Positions 11,801 to 23,764 of a stretch of DNA of 64,000 nt are shown one piece after another. Source of the stretch: Epiperipatus broadwayi (Eukaryota; Onychophora; Udeonychophora; Euonychophora; Peripatidae); contig JAQFVV010012668.1 in NCBI GenBank assembly GCA_028023455.1, positions 186,001 to 250,000 on the forward strand, given 5' to 3'. Every line of letters begins with the position of its first letter. Position 1 is the stretch's first letter. A model generated the notes under the pieces. It was not told the origin of the DNA. It saw nothing but the letters and a program-made list of their open reading frames with translations, and made no database searches. The translations under genes and the position numbers were made by a program.

Positions 11801-14688
11801 ATTTTATGTTAAGTTATTCTTTTACTAACTATTGCATTGTGGACAAAATAACTTTTGAACATGACAAGTATTAAATAAAAATATTTTAATGATACTTTCT
11901 TTTTACAATCAAACAAGCCAATAAAGTAAAAAAATGCATATAGATAAAATAGCATTAATTCACATATCTATTATTTAATATCTTTTATCATGCAAACAAA
12001 ATCTCAAAAGATTTTTTTATCCCTTAATATAAATCCAAATATCATTAAGATGAAAAAAAATGCCAGCACACTATATTTAACTTATTAATTTATAGCTATT
12101 TACTGAATGTTCTTTTTCCTCTCTCTTTTTGGTTGAAAATGCATTTACAAGCTAATTTATTTATGGTGAAAAATTAAAGATTCCCTTTACAATTAACACC
12201 ATTCTACTTGTATATATTTTTATTTGATTGAATTCTGATTTAGAAAAAAAACATTCAGTAAATGTCTCTAAATTAATAAGACTAATTATAATGAGTCCCT
12301 GCTTTATGTTAATCTTAATAGAAATCAGGTTTACATTGATGGATAAAAGTTTATTCTTGAAATTTGAAAAATTTTCAAGTGGGAAAAATTCCTAAAAACA
12401 AGAATTTCAGATTAATGGTGTTTTATCTGTAAATCATAACTTAAAATCAGTTTATATATAAAATAGTATTTATATTGTGCCCTTTTTATTGGTACACTCC
12501 ATCATAAAACAAATTGGGAATAAATTTTAAAATGCATAATTTTAAATTTTATAAAATCAAAAATATTTATTTATTAAACTATGAAAAATAACAGTCATTT
12601 TAGTTATCATAGGGTTTGACCTTGGGCTTAGTTAATTTAAAATAGTAAAAATGTCATAAATCCTGGATAAAATATTTCTTTTTTAAGATATATGTAAGAT
12701 AAAATAAAAACTATGAATTAATAATATTTGATAATTAATTATTTGATAATATTTATTGTAGGGAAATTCTAATCTAATCTTATAAATAAAAAATATGCAT
12801 TATAAAGATAGATAATCATATCTGTGCATATCTGAAAACAATGACTATTTTTGGTGAAATATTGATCTCTGTTCCAAAATAAATAATTAATATTTATGTT
12901 ATGAATTTTGTGATTGAGATTTCATAAAATTAGTCTCATATTCAGTTTGTATAAAAATAAAATTAAAATGATTCAAATTATAGTTTTGTTAAGGTCATGA
13001 AAGATATTGTTTTTTTTTATTGCTAGTAAATATTTTAAAGAGATAATATTTATTTTAAAAATAGTTAAACTACATGTAACTAATGAGTTGAAGAATTAAC
13101 CAATGGGAAAGCACAATTTAGAATAAATTAATAGCACACAGACAATATTTTAAGAAGAAAAAAATCAGAGGGAAAATTGATATAAAAAAAAGAAAAAAAA
13201 GATTACAGATCAGGAGAACAAGTAACTTGGTTTGTCTCCAAAAGTTTGCTTAAATTTTTGAAATCTTATTATTATTTTAAAAAAACAAATAATTGATATG
13301 ATATACTTAAGAATTTAAAACTGTATATTATAAAGTTTTTTTTTTAACATGAAGAAGTAAAACAAAGAAATCTCTGCTGGTTAACTCAACAACTTAATAA
13401 TTTTATCAAAATCTCTTAGAGTCATTATATTGGGAAAAAATATCAGAAGAATAAAAGGAAAAAGTTGGACATTTATGCCAAAGAGTTGTCAAGTAATACA
13501 TGAACTTAAGGAAGACACCATGAGTATTATATTAATATATAATTTAAATAATAAGCAAGACAGAATACCTATGCATTTTGACTATCATAACAGTTGTGCA
13601 AGAGTAAATTAAAATCAATGGATGAATAACAAAAAAATTATTCATGACAGAGTTAAGTCTATATTTTTAAAGATAATTAAAACTAAAGTAGGAATGAATA
13701 ATAATGGAAATATTTACATCTAGGAAAATATACTTAGTATTAAAATAGAACATATAAAAGTGCATCTGAATGAAAATTTTGATAGTAGAAAAGATATCAA
13801 CAGATTGTTATTAATTTAATATAACTTTCATGTATAATAAAATTTTATGGTGAATTATATATTATATATGGTAAATGAAGGATTAAAAGTTGGAAGGATG
13901 TATGGATGTAATACAAGGCAAATGTAAAAGGAAAATGTTAAATGAAGATTATATTTACACTTGTAATAAATCATAGTGGTCTGCTTGGAAAATGAAAGAA
14001 TTATTTATTAAAATTATCAATGAAAAAAAAAAAAACAAGGTAAGTGTAAGAAATTAAATAATCACTGAAGACATTTAATAAAAAATAAATATGTATGGGA
14101 GGAGAAAATGTGGAATAAGTCAATGAAATAAATCTTAGCTTATTTGAAAATATTAAATATATATTGAAGATCATGTCAGACTATAGTTAAAGAGGTGTAA
14201 AATGCTCTATCTTAAATGATAACCTTTACAAAAAGTATGTGAGAAATAATGAGAAGACTGAAGCATAGTAAGTGGACCAGTGAAAATGGATATCATAATA
14301 AATGTGAAAAGTATCTGAATAAAATACAATATGCAAGTTCAAGATAATCTTTGATTGTCCCAGACCCTCCCCCCAGGTTAATCTGTTTACATTGGAATTA
14401 TATAATTTTGTGATATTCTAATGAGAACAAAAGGAGCATAATTGGGAGAAATATTGATGGATAACTAATCTGAAGCATTTGGAATGATTGGAATATTATT
14501 AAAAATTAGTTTTTTTAAGATGAACTTATATTTAAAAAACAAAAAAACTGGTAATATAATGTTTGTATATAATTTAATTTTATACTTTAAAATAATCGTT
14601 ATCAATATGGAGGAGGGGGGGATAAACCAATAGAGAAAGATATTAATAAAATACTAGTTTTCTACTTCACCTTTGAATAGTAAGTAAT
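8807..14688. other. Long gene-free AT-rich stretch
   Basis: Nearly 6 kb without a recognisable gene. It contains a short (TA)n at about 10331-10351 and a tRNA-like relic at 10366-10436 (listed separately). Open frames of 60-75 codons are at chance level for this composition. Confidence 0.55.
10366..10436 (+). pseudogene. Degenerate tRNA-like sequence (possible SINE head)
   Basis: Reads AAAGTTGGTTAGAGCACTTG, similar to the A-box region of tRNAs of the Lys/Thr type, then an anticodon-arm-like CTTGCCTTAAAATTCAA and a weak B-box-like ATTCGAAAAT. The acceptor stem does not pair well and no duplication was found. It may be the head of an old SINE or chance similarity. Confidence 0.3.
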
Positions 14689-14692
14689 TTAA

Positions 14693-15049
14693 ATTGCACT
14701 TGACACAAAAAAGTGAAGCTTGTCTAAAATATTATTAAAGAGTTATATAGCTAAGCGCTTTCAGAGAACTTAAGTCTCCATATTCATAGCCTACTTTAAT
14801 TGAAGTTTAGCAGTGATTTATGCAAAATTTATGCAAATGACAACTGTGCAATAAACCGAAAAGAGTCATGCCTTGCGATCTCCAGAAAATGGTCTTTATA
14901 AAACTTTGCATAAATTTTGCATAAATCACTGCTAAACTTTAATTAAAGTAGGCTATGAATATGGAGACTTAAGTTCTCTGAAAGCGCTTAGCCATATAAC
15001 TCTTTAATAATATTTTAGACAAACTTCACTTTTTTGCGTAAAGTGCAAT
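14693..15049. mobile_element. Foldback MITE with 145-bp near-identical arms
   Basis: 357 bp, arms 14693-14837 and 14905-15049, equal in length with about 5 mismatches and no gaps, around a 67-bp spacer. Ends begin ATTGCACTT. Both ends abut TTAA (14689-14692 and 15050-15053), within a TTTAAA context, which could be a TTAA target duplication as in piggyBac-like elements; the terminal bases do not show the usual piggyBac start, so the superfamily is open. No protein. The arm identity implies recent insertion or gene conversion between arms. A diverged half-copy appears at 42463-42519. Confidence 0.85.
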
Positions 15050-15053
15050 TTAA

Positions 15054-16387
15054 AGAAATTAATAATTAATTTGATTTATTTATATGTGCGATTAATTGTT
15101 TTTTTTTATATTATTAAATCTTGTTAGATAGTTAAAATAAATGTATATGAACAATGAGCTAGTGAAATATACACATAAAACTAGTTACATCTATGTATTA
15201 TAAAAAAAGGGGTTGATGATATTTAAAGTTTGATCTTATGTTTAACTATTATAATAGAATTATAGGTGATTTTAGTTTATAATTCTTTATAGGGCTTATT
15301 TATAAGACATGTATGAAACAGGTATAGTTTGCAAACAGGAGGTTAATATCTAAGTTATTAGATAAAATGAAGATAAGGATTTTTATTTTAGGTTGCACCA
15401 AAGAGTGTTCTATCAACATTTTGCATGGTATCATAAATTGAAAATTGAAATTAGTTCATTAGGAGATAAGTTGTCTTATTTGATAGGGTACAGTATAAAA
15501 GTTTCATTTGTTGTATTTTATTATAGAGTTTGATAATAAGACCATAGGAAAAGTGAGTGTGAGATCAGAAAACAAATTAATGATTTCATAAGTATCATAT
15601 TACTATCTTCAGAGTAAAAGGTAGAAGAAAGATCAAATGCTAAATATCATAATATATACATACAGACAAATATGTAATATTTCATAATATTATAATGAAA
15701 TTATTTTAGTTAAGAAATAAAACAATAATCCATATTTTAAATCTTCTTATAGTTTAAAGCATAATCTATAAGGGGTAATGAGTGTAAATCATATTCATAA
15801 AAAAGATTGATTATTTAATAAATACTATGATTTTGTGATATAAGACTAAAGTTAAATATCACAACAATACCATATTGTATGAGCAGAAAGTTTTCTTTTA
15901 TTTTAAATATCTCATTATAATTAAGGGGAATAGAAATGTTCAAATGTGATATATGTAGTATTATATTGTTATATATTGTTATTTAGTAAGTTACTTAGTA
16001 GTTTAAAATAATTGTTGAAAAATTTTGTAAAAAATATTATTAAAGTTAATGTTTAAAGGTTAAATTAAGTATTTAGAGTTTCATTTCTTTTGTTAGAATC
16101 ATCATCACTACACCATCTTCAAAGAGTCTTAATTGTAATGTACACACGAACCAAATCGTACAGTTTGAGACTTGAATAAGAAATTAATCCAGTACAAGAT
16201 GATGTATAACAATCTTTTAAGAAAATACTTTTAAAGAGATCTTAAATTATTGCAAACTGCTTTGATCACATAGTTATTATTGAAGTTACAAATTATTATT
16301 ACAATTTAGATAACAATATTTATTTATTCTTAAGTATTAAGGAACATAAGTATAAAATAGTAGTCTAATTTTAATTATAGATTAAGG
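15054..16387. other. No recognisable gene
   Basis: About 1.3 kb of AT-rich sequence with no coding relic, RNA or repeat that I recognise. Confidence 0.55.
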
Positions 16388-16397
16388 TTATAAGTCT

Positions 16398-16496
16398 AGT
16401 CAAGCATTGGTGGCTTAGTGATTAGCATAGCTGCCCTCCAAGTAGCTGGCCCATGTTCGCTTCCCGATCAACGCATTTGACACATGAAAAAAAAGA
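16398..16496 (+). mobile_element. tRNA-Gly-derived mini-SINE, copy 1
   Basis: A tRNA-Gly(TCC)-like head (16404-16474) flanked by GTCAA before and TTTGACACATG plus an A tail after. Perfect 10-bp duplication TTATAAGTCT (16388-16397 and 16497-16506) proves retroposition. A box GTGGCTTAGTGAT, B box GTTCGCTTCC. There is no body between the tRNA and the tail. The acceptor strands carry substitutions compared with the second copy, so it is older or drifted. Confidence 0.9.
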
Positions 16497-16709
16497 TTAT
16501 AAGTCTTTTCTTAATTGATACACTATCTATAGAGTTAAGTAAAATCCTTCTTCATAACTTATAGGTGGAATGAATAGCTAATTTAAAATCAATGATAATC
16601 CTAAGATCTCCTTAGTATAATAATATTATTATGGTTAATTTTAATTATAACCCTATAAAAGTAATAATAATAAAAGATCAATATATAGTAAAATGATAAT
16701 ATAACTACT

Positions 16710-16811
16710 TAATTAAGCTAATTTAAATTTAGTAATTATAAATATTTTATTATATTTATTTAATTAAGCTGACTTAAATTTAGTAATTATAAATATTTTA
16801 TTATATTTATT
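16710..16811 (+). repeat. 51-bp tandem duplication
   Basis: Two adjacent units (16710-16760 and 16761-16811) share TTTAGTAATTATAAATATTT and the flanking TTAATTAAGCT with few differences. A local duplication without coding content. Confidence 0.75.
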
Positions 16812-16831
16812 TAATTTATAGGGTATATAAG

Positions 16832-17059
16832 CAGACTTTCACACACCCCACCACTCTTCACACTATCTCATAACACTGATACACTTGAACACATATATTT
16901 TGAAAAGATAAATAATCACCAATATATGTATTTCATGCTAAACCAGAAATCATCAGTTGGTCCAGATTACCATCTCCACACATATATGCTATAAGAGCTC
17001 AGATATATATTAAGCTAGCCAATCCTCATATTTTAATGAACAGGCTTCAATCTACTCCA
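16832..17059 (-). mobile_element. H2 repeat, copy B, with damaged hammerhead
   Basis: Homologous to 7660-7889 along its whole length. The minus-strand hammerhead at 16918-16961 keeps CTGATGA, GAAA, stem III and the ACCAA/UUGGU inner stem I, but stem II (TTTCT against AGCAT) has a mismatch, so activity is probably reduced. The outer stem I helix is GGTAATC/GATTATT with wobble pairs. Confidence 0.7.
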
Positions 17060-17365
17060 AGTATTATTGTTAGTCATGGGAATATTTAGATACTTAATAA
17101 AGAGGAGTGTCTTAGTATTCTTATGCCATTGAGCAAATACTTTAGTATTTGTTTGATGTTAAAGGATATGTAATCTTGTTAATAGGATAAGTGGATCTCA
17201 TAATTGTTAATAGTAATTAAACCTAAGTTAGAAATAATTAAGAGTATCAAATTGTACCTAGAGAAGATAACCACATAGCCCAATTTATGGATTTGTCATG
17301 TTTTCTAGGGGTCATCATTCTATTGGCAGGGTACAATATATATAATTTAGATGAAAGAAAACTCC

Positions 17366-17640
17366 CCTTCCACTCATGTGCTATTAATAGACAACACTCC
17401 ACATCAATACACTCCACATCAATAAATGTTTTAACAAAATGGGTGGTCACCCATTCTTAAAGCCGATTATTAAATTAACATTTACTAGTAATAATCTTAT
17501 TTTAAAATATGGCTTTAAATTTAACTGTGCTCTATTCCAAGCACTGTCAATGAATATTGTGTTTTTAATAGCATGCTTTAAGAATAGACAGTGGTCCATT
17601 CTTTTGAAGTGCTGTTTATTTATAGTGCATGAGTGAAAGG
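17366..17640. mobile_element. Foldback/MITE-like element
   Basis: The left arm (CTTCCACTCATGTGCTATTA from 17368) recurs inverted at the right end (TAGTGCATGAGTGAAAGG, 17623-17640). Inner arm segments CATTCTTAAAGC (17450-17461) and GCTTTAAGAATAG (17575-17587) also pair. The left arm contains a 15-bp tandem duplication (ACACTCCACATCAAT, about 17394-17425) and a small palindrome GGGTGGTCACCC. Non-coding; the open frames across it are by-products of the repeat. Target duplication not resolved. Confidence 0.6.
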
Positions 17641-19460
17641 ACAGTTATGTATGCAGTGGATGCTGGCTTAGTCTAGGCTATATCTATCTAAGATCATGAT
17701 GATCACCCATGGATAGAGAATATGGAGCAAATGCAGACATTGATGCAGTGTGAGGACAAGAGGTTCATTTAATTACATTCAAACCTCATGTAATGTAATT
17801 AAATGTTAACTGCTTTTATAATGTCTAAGTTTGAATTAGGAAAAAATAATAAGTGAATGTGTGCCTGTTCCATGTACATAACTCTGAAGTCCAGTTGGTC
17901 ACCTAGCTAAATTGGATAATTCATATCAATTTCACTCATAATCTTACACAATAGAGCATTAGCTCAGATTTTTTAATATATGTTACATGTATGCAAGGCA
18001 ACACAAACGTTTTATAATTGTTATATTTCAAATAAATAATATATTATTATATTACTGTTATATTTTCAAATAAATAATATCTTATTATTTTAATTATAAA
18101 AAAAATACAAAATCGGATTTAATAAAAATAATTATATTTCTTTCAGAATTCAGAACAAAATATGAATTTTAATAAATAACAGTAGTATATTCAAGTCAAA
18201 ATTATATATAGTTCTCCAATCTTTTATAATGTATATATATTTTAAAAACATTTGTTTCAAAGATGATTCCTCTTCTAAATCTAAAACAACAAAAAAGTAA
18301 AGTAGAAAAACAAGCATAAGTGAGTGGGTGGATAAATACAAGATATAAATAAAGCCTGTATGTGTGGTAAGTAAATTAAGGAAATCAGGTGATCTTAAGT
18401 TTTGCTGAACATATAATTTATCCTTACCAATATAAAAAAAGGTCAATAAATGTGTTTGACAAGTTTTAATGTGGGATGAGAACCCAGTTTTCAAAAATAA
18501 TTTATATACATAAGTATAGGCCCATCCCATTGTTTGTGAAAGAATATAGAAATAATACAGGCTAACGTAATTCATTAATTTTTTTAATAATATTTACTAG
18601 AACAATTTTACGTAAACATGTTATTGCAAATATTCTATTCTAGTAGAATTGCTCATGTGGCAAAACCTTCCTCCCCCTCCCCCTGCAAACTTTACGACTA
18701 CATCGTGGTTGCCAAAAAATGATGCTGATAATGCTTTAATTACTGAACTGTCTTTTACTTTTTCGGGTCATTTTTGAAAAAGATTAACAAAAAATTATTA
18801 CTTATTAATTTTATTTATTGAATGATTTCTTACAAGCTTTGAAAGATAATATGTGTATGGATCTTAATGGCACGCCTATTAAGAACGATTAATAATTTCC
18901 AACTCGATCGGCTTTTTTTTAAAAAAATTTTTATTACGCCTTTTTGGTTGCGTATTTCAAGAATAAGTAATCAATGTATTCGGTATATGGACAATTACTT
19001 TTATTGATTTCTTTAGATAGAACTATGACAATTTTCACACTCATACATACATCCTTCTTTTTTTGTCCGAAGGCTTAAAATTCATTCCGATTTCCTTCAT
19101 CAATTTCTGTAATTTAATCGAGAACAATTTGACTTTACCAACAAATTTCAAAACCCGCTTGAACTTCAACTCACCCCGAAGAATCAAATCTTAGTCCTGC
19201 AATGTAACTTCACAGCATTTGGGAATAATAGTGATAAACTTTGCTCATCCATTCCCCCTTTAATGACTTAAAACTATAAATATATTTAATAACTTTTATC
19301 TATTTCAACAGTAAGTGTATGGAAGATCTTCAGTTTTATATAATGCAGAATTTTCCATTTTTTTTTTTTTTAGATCTGCTTAAAAAGAAACCACATATTT
19401 CTAAAACTATATATTTTTATATTATAATAAAAAAGATCAAAGTAGTAAAAAAATAAAAAC
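17641..19460. other. Gene-free stretch, partly less AT-rich
   Basis: No recognised gene. Sequence from about 18640 to 19250 is noticeably richer in C, G and CpG than its surroundings and might be the 5' part of the LINE that follows or another unknown element. One long unrecognised open frame (18150-18575, minus) is listed separately. Confidence 0.5.
18150..18575 (-). CDS. Unrecognised 141-codon open frame
   Basis: An open frame of 141 codons, longer than expected by chance in such AT-rich DNA. The predicted protein is rich in Leu, Ile, Phe, Tyr and has a hydrophobic stretch (LMLVFLLYFFVV) near residues 86-97, which could be a membrane segment. I recognise no domain. It has no supporting neighbours, and the sequence also contains splice-like TTGGTAAGG and pyrimidine-AG motifs, so a chance frame or part of an unknown relic is likely. 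Confidence 0.15.
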   Translation of the reverse strand: MNYVSLYYFYILSQTMGWAYTYVYKLFLKTGFSSHIKTCQTHLLTFFYIGKDKLYVQQNLRSPDFLNLLTTHTGFIYILYLSTHSLMLVFLLYFFVVLDLEEESSLKQMFLKYIYIIKDWRTIYNFDLNILLLFIKIHILF

Positions 19461-19469
19461 ACTTGATAC

Positions 19470-19890
19470 CGAAATTAACCTAACATGTTCCACTAATAAC
19501 AGCATTCATAACCCAGAATTCTATAACCCCCACTTAACAGACACTCAACACAGGAAGCTTTAACTGAGCCAAAGAATTATCATCTTTCACTTACCAAAGT
19601 CTCAAACTCGAGCAATAAATGAAAAACAAACCTTCAAGATAAACATATATACAATAGTATACCAACAAATATTGCACATTCTCTGAAAATAAAAAGTAAT
19701 GCAAACAAACCATCCCTTAAATATTTTGATGCCCTAGATGCCAGCCCTGAAAATTTTAATTTTGAGTTGTAGCTGGCAATTTTTCTGCATTCAATACTTT
19801 TTCTAAATCTTATAAACAAGGCAACAGTGAAATCTCAATCCAGTCAATTTAAATATATACTTTAATTTTTTTTTTCTACTCATTTACTTT
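19470..19890 (+). pseudogene. Possible LINE ORF1 remnant upstream of the 19895 endonuclease
   Basis: Sequence just before the endonuclease start contains short open segments (for example KYFDALDASPENFNFEL near 19717-19768) with base use like the following ORF2 and unlike the AT-rich flanks. Position suggests ORF1, but no domain is recognised. Confidence 0.3.
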
Positions 19891-19894
19891 CAAC

Positions 19895-21684
19895 ATGAAA
19901 ATAAAGATAGGAGCTTTCAATGTTCGAGGTCTAAACTCAATTAAAAAAACTTCCAGCTAAGTAAATGGATTCAATTTACACAGCCACACATCCTGGGTCT
20001 GCTGGAAATGAAAATATATAGTGTTTCCCAGATTGACCCAACAACCTTTTTAAGGACACAAGGCTTTTCCACCTGTTCATGAGATTCATCATCACCTTCA
20101 GGAGGCACTGGCCTGGTCATCACAAGAAGCTGCCAATTTTCATCCTTTAAAATTATATACATTGACTCAAACCTACTTATAGTCACTTTTCATCATCATA
20201 CTGTTGTACTCAACAAAATTTTTGTTTACATACCTCCTGGACCAGCTGTCATCTCAACATTACTGCTTACCATCAACTCACTACTATCATCAACCTCTTA
20301 CCCAATTATTTTAATGGGTGATTTTAACATGAGTTATCACACTTTTGTTTCAAAGTGGCTACATCAATTTGCAATACCACTAATGAGTGCTGAAGGTTTC
20401 TTACCACCCAACTCCATCTCTTTTTACAACAGTCATTATACCTTACTTAGTGACCCGTGTTTTTATTCACCCATGCTTTATCACTTAATTAAGTTAACAC
20501 TTAATCCCTTGCCCTTCTCTGATCACTCTAGACAAATGCTTGAACTCAATCTAAGTACAATGCAAACATCAATAATTCAACTTCATAAAACAATAAGAAT
20601 AATTCTTCCTACACACCCTTCTGAATTTTTGTACTCTGAAACATATATTATGTTATTTAAACTCAGCACTATGCAACTTGATCCTGTTCAATGATACATT
20701 TTCTTTATCAACATTAAATCATTTAATATAAATCATGTTACCCAAACCACACCACCACTCTCAAGATTCCTAACTTTGGCTGATGAGCTACATAAAAGAA
20801 TCACCATGTGTAAATTTGCTCCAGAATCATATGCACACATAAAAAGACTTACACAAATATATAATGACATCTGCAACACTCTAAAAGAGTACCTTGCCAT
20901 AAAAAAAGGGAAAAAATCTGTCTAACAGAACAACACACCTGGACACAAGGGTACATTAGATGGGCTCTAAGGTATCCTTCCACTGTCAGAGTTCCACAAG
21001 CACTTGAAACCAATAGTGTTACCAAATCCAGACAGAATATGATAGAGCCAATATACAAATATTTCAAACAAAAGCTGCAGTCACATTGTGCCTTCACATC
21101 ACCTGAAGATCTATTTGGCCAACCAGAGTTAGATAAACCTTTCCATGCTGCTTATTTCTTGCTGAAGCTAACCACAATTTCAAACTCTTGTCATCCAGTG
21201 CTACATGGAATCCCTAAATTTGTATTTTCACATTGCAGTCAGTTTATTACCACATATCTATGTGATTTAGCAAATTAGATCTACCACAAAGGCTGTTTAA
21301 CATAAAAGATCTATATCCAATCTCCTTAGTTCCAGTCAACAAAAAGCAAGCTTCAATATCCAATCTATCTAGTCTGCGACCAATCTCCATGAGCCCCCTT
21401 GGTATTAAAATTTTAGAAAAGGTTCTAAAAGATAAAATCGAACCATATCTCCTCTCTCTATTATTACCAATGCAACATGCAAAAAAAGGCTCCTCAACAG
21501 GCCAAGCTGCCCTCATTTTTCAAAACCATTGTAAACTCAGTTAGAGAGCAGAAAAAGTATGCTCCAATGGCTGTTCAAATTGACAATGAGGCTGCTTTTG
21601 ACTCAGTCCCTATTGAAATTTTAATTGAGACACTTGCAGACACCAAAATACCTCACTATCTTTTATACCTACTAACCAATCTAC
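19895..21684 (+). pseudogene. LINE ORF2, 5' part: APE endonuclease, linker and start of reverse transcriptase
   Basis: Begins MKIKIGAFNVRGLNS (19895), the start of an APE-type endonuclease, followed in shifted frames by HILGLLEMK (catalytic Glu region), GGTGLVI, VYIPPGPAV, MGDFNMSYH (20314-20340) and PLPFSDHS (about 20506-20529). The linker to about 21270 is broken. The RT starts with LRPISMSPLGIKILEKVL (about 21375-21430), then MQHAKKGSSTGQAAL and QIDNEAAFDSVPIEIL, the finger and first palm motif with its catalytic Asp. The frame is cut at 21684 by an LTR-like insertion and resumes after 23764. Several frameshifts and stops; non-functional. Clade not assigned. Confidence 0.88.
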
Positions 21685-23760
21685 TGTGACAGTCAGATGA
21701 TGTGTGTAGATTTAACCCAGTTCGAATACTAGGCGAAAGTACCTCAAGGCCAACCATACGCGAGATATAAATCAAGAATACATATGACCTCTGCCCATTC
21801 GCCTGTTCTCGAGGCCTGATCACAAACAAACAACACCATCTGAGCCATGCATAAATTATTTTTCAACCGGCTACAAAGCTTAGCAACAGCGGTAGAGACA
21901 TGGACGGGAAATCCTAAAGAGCTAAAAGCTAAATGTGTAAAGTACATAAAAAGATGTGTTGGTGTTTGCGTTTTGCGTGCCTGGATCATTGAAAAGTAAA
22001 AATAAAGCATTTAATATAACTAAGAAACTCAAGTTTTTGATAATTAGATAATGTTTAATTAATGGCTTTAGAATATGAATAAGGCTTTAATGGGCCTCCG
22101 CTATTCCCCTAAATTACTGCAACAAACTAATTAGACAATAAAAAGAAAACAAGTTAATAGGTTTGCGGTCAAATTCTTTTCTTCCCAATTTTATTAAAAA
22201 AATTCCAACTCGATCTTCTCGATAAAGTACGATAGATAATAACTAACCTTTCGCAAAGCATTTCTTATGGCTTTGCGCGAAAAACCGGGTTTAAAATTAA
22301 CTTATAACGTATATAGCTAAATCAAATATACGTGATAAGCAAATGGCGGACAAAAAGAGGTGTTATCAAAGAGATCAAGTTGGCACACAAAAGAAACTGA
22401 CTTGGATTTAATTAACAACATAAATAAAATTGGAAAGAGATTCTGAATGACAAAAAGTTAACTATTAAATTTAACCGCAACGAAATACTAAATATTTACA
22501 ATGGTTAGTAAGGAAGAATAGCGAAGGTAAAAAGGTTACATATAGCTAGATGATCCCAAAATATATTTAAGGTTAATTCATAAAATGTTTACATAGCAAA
22601 GACATATATTTCAATACAACAATAAAACAATATGAATCAAAAGTAGCATACGAGATAGTTTAATTTAGGAGATACGATACCGTCCTTTTTCCGTGATGTT
22701 TCCTACGGCGCCGTGGCTTGATCCGACCGACGATAGGTGTTTGTCCGGACAATGCAAAATATGAAGTATGGCTTCCATGAAAAGTTCTCCAGACACGCAT
22801 AGAGTTCAATGGTTATTGATTGGAGTTAAGGCATTTTGGATGGTATTTAGGAACCTCGCGATAGGCAGCTATGATTTGCCTAGCCAAGCATATCCATTTT
22901 CCTCAAAATACGGTTGGTTTTAACTGGAGCAGGTTCCAACTTCTCCATTATTTGAAAATGACAGCTGTATAACTTTTTTTGAAGCACAAGCTAAATGTGA
23001 AGCAAAATCTGACGGATTTCTCCCAAGAGAAATCTGAATGCACTTTCCAGAAAGCTTGGAAATAAAACAGCAAGAAAAATCTTAATAAATCGCCTTCACA
23101 AGCAAAATCAGAATCAAATGACTCCTTCAAAAAGAAAAGTCTGAATAATCATCTCTTTTGTTCTCCCTACTATTTATACTTTCTCTGCCAGCTACCTTCC
23201 ATTGTTTGTATGATCTGAGATCTTGATAAGCCCCCTTGCGCTTTGTTTTAAAACAACAGTTCTAAAAATAACTTCAATTTTTTACTCTAACTTTCTTACT
23301 TTAAAGTTGGAATTCTATTAATTAAAAAGCAAGAAAGAAATGCCATCTTTAATTAGACTTGAACGCTCACTAATTAAAATATACATTCTTTCAGAAATGT
23401 TGGTGGGCTTATCTCAAAATCAAATCATACTAAATATTTTAATAAAATTTGAACAACAATATATTATTATTTTACAATAGAATAAGCATTTTATCTCAGC
23501 AGAATCTTGCATTAACTCATATATATACGCTAGATGTATATATATGTTTGACTAATAGGTTAAGCAATTTTTATCAATAGAATGAAATTTATTTAAAATA
23601 AAATATTTAACTGTAATACACATTCAATAAGCATAATTATGTTTAACTCTAATGCAAAACCCTGCTGATATTGAACTATAAACTTAATTTAGGTCTACAA
23701 TATTAATTAAGTTTATAGGAAGATGTGAAGCATGGATCGGGCTTCAGATCCATTGCTTCA
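21685..23760 (-). mobile_element. Solo-LTR-like element, family A, copy 1 (2076 bp), inserted in the LINE
   Basis: On the plus strand it starts TGTGACAGTCAGATGATG and ends CCATTGCTTCA, flanked by perfect 4-bp duplications CTAC (21681-21684 and 23761-23764). It is homologous end to end with 58388-60206, which has its own 4-bp duplication. TG...CA ends, size and no internal genes fit a solo LTR; 4-bp duplications occur with some Ty3/Gypsy elements. Orientation is inferred from a TATA-like TATAAATAG on the minus strand near 23173-23181. The 5' end (minus) forms a hairpin at 23726-23760. It is clearly less AT-rich than the flanks and has CpGs. Confidence 0.8.
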
Positions 23761-23764
23761 CTAC

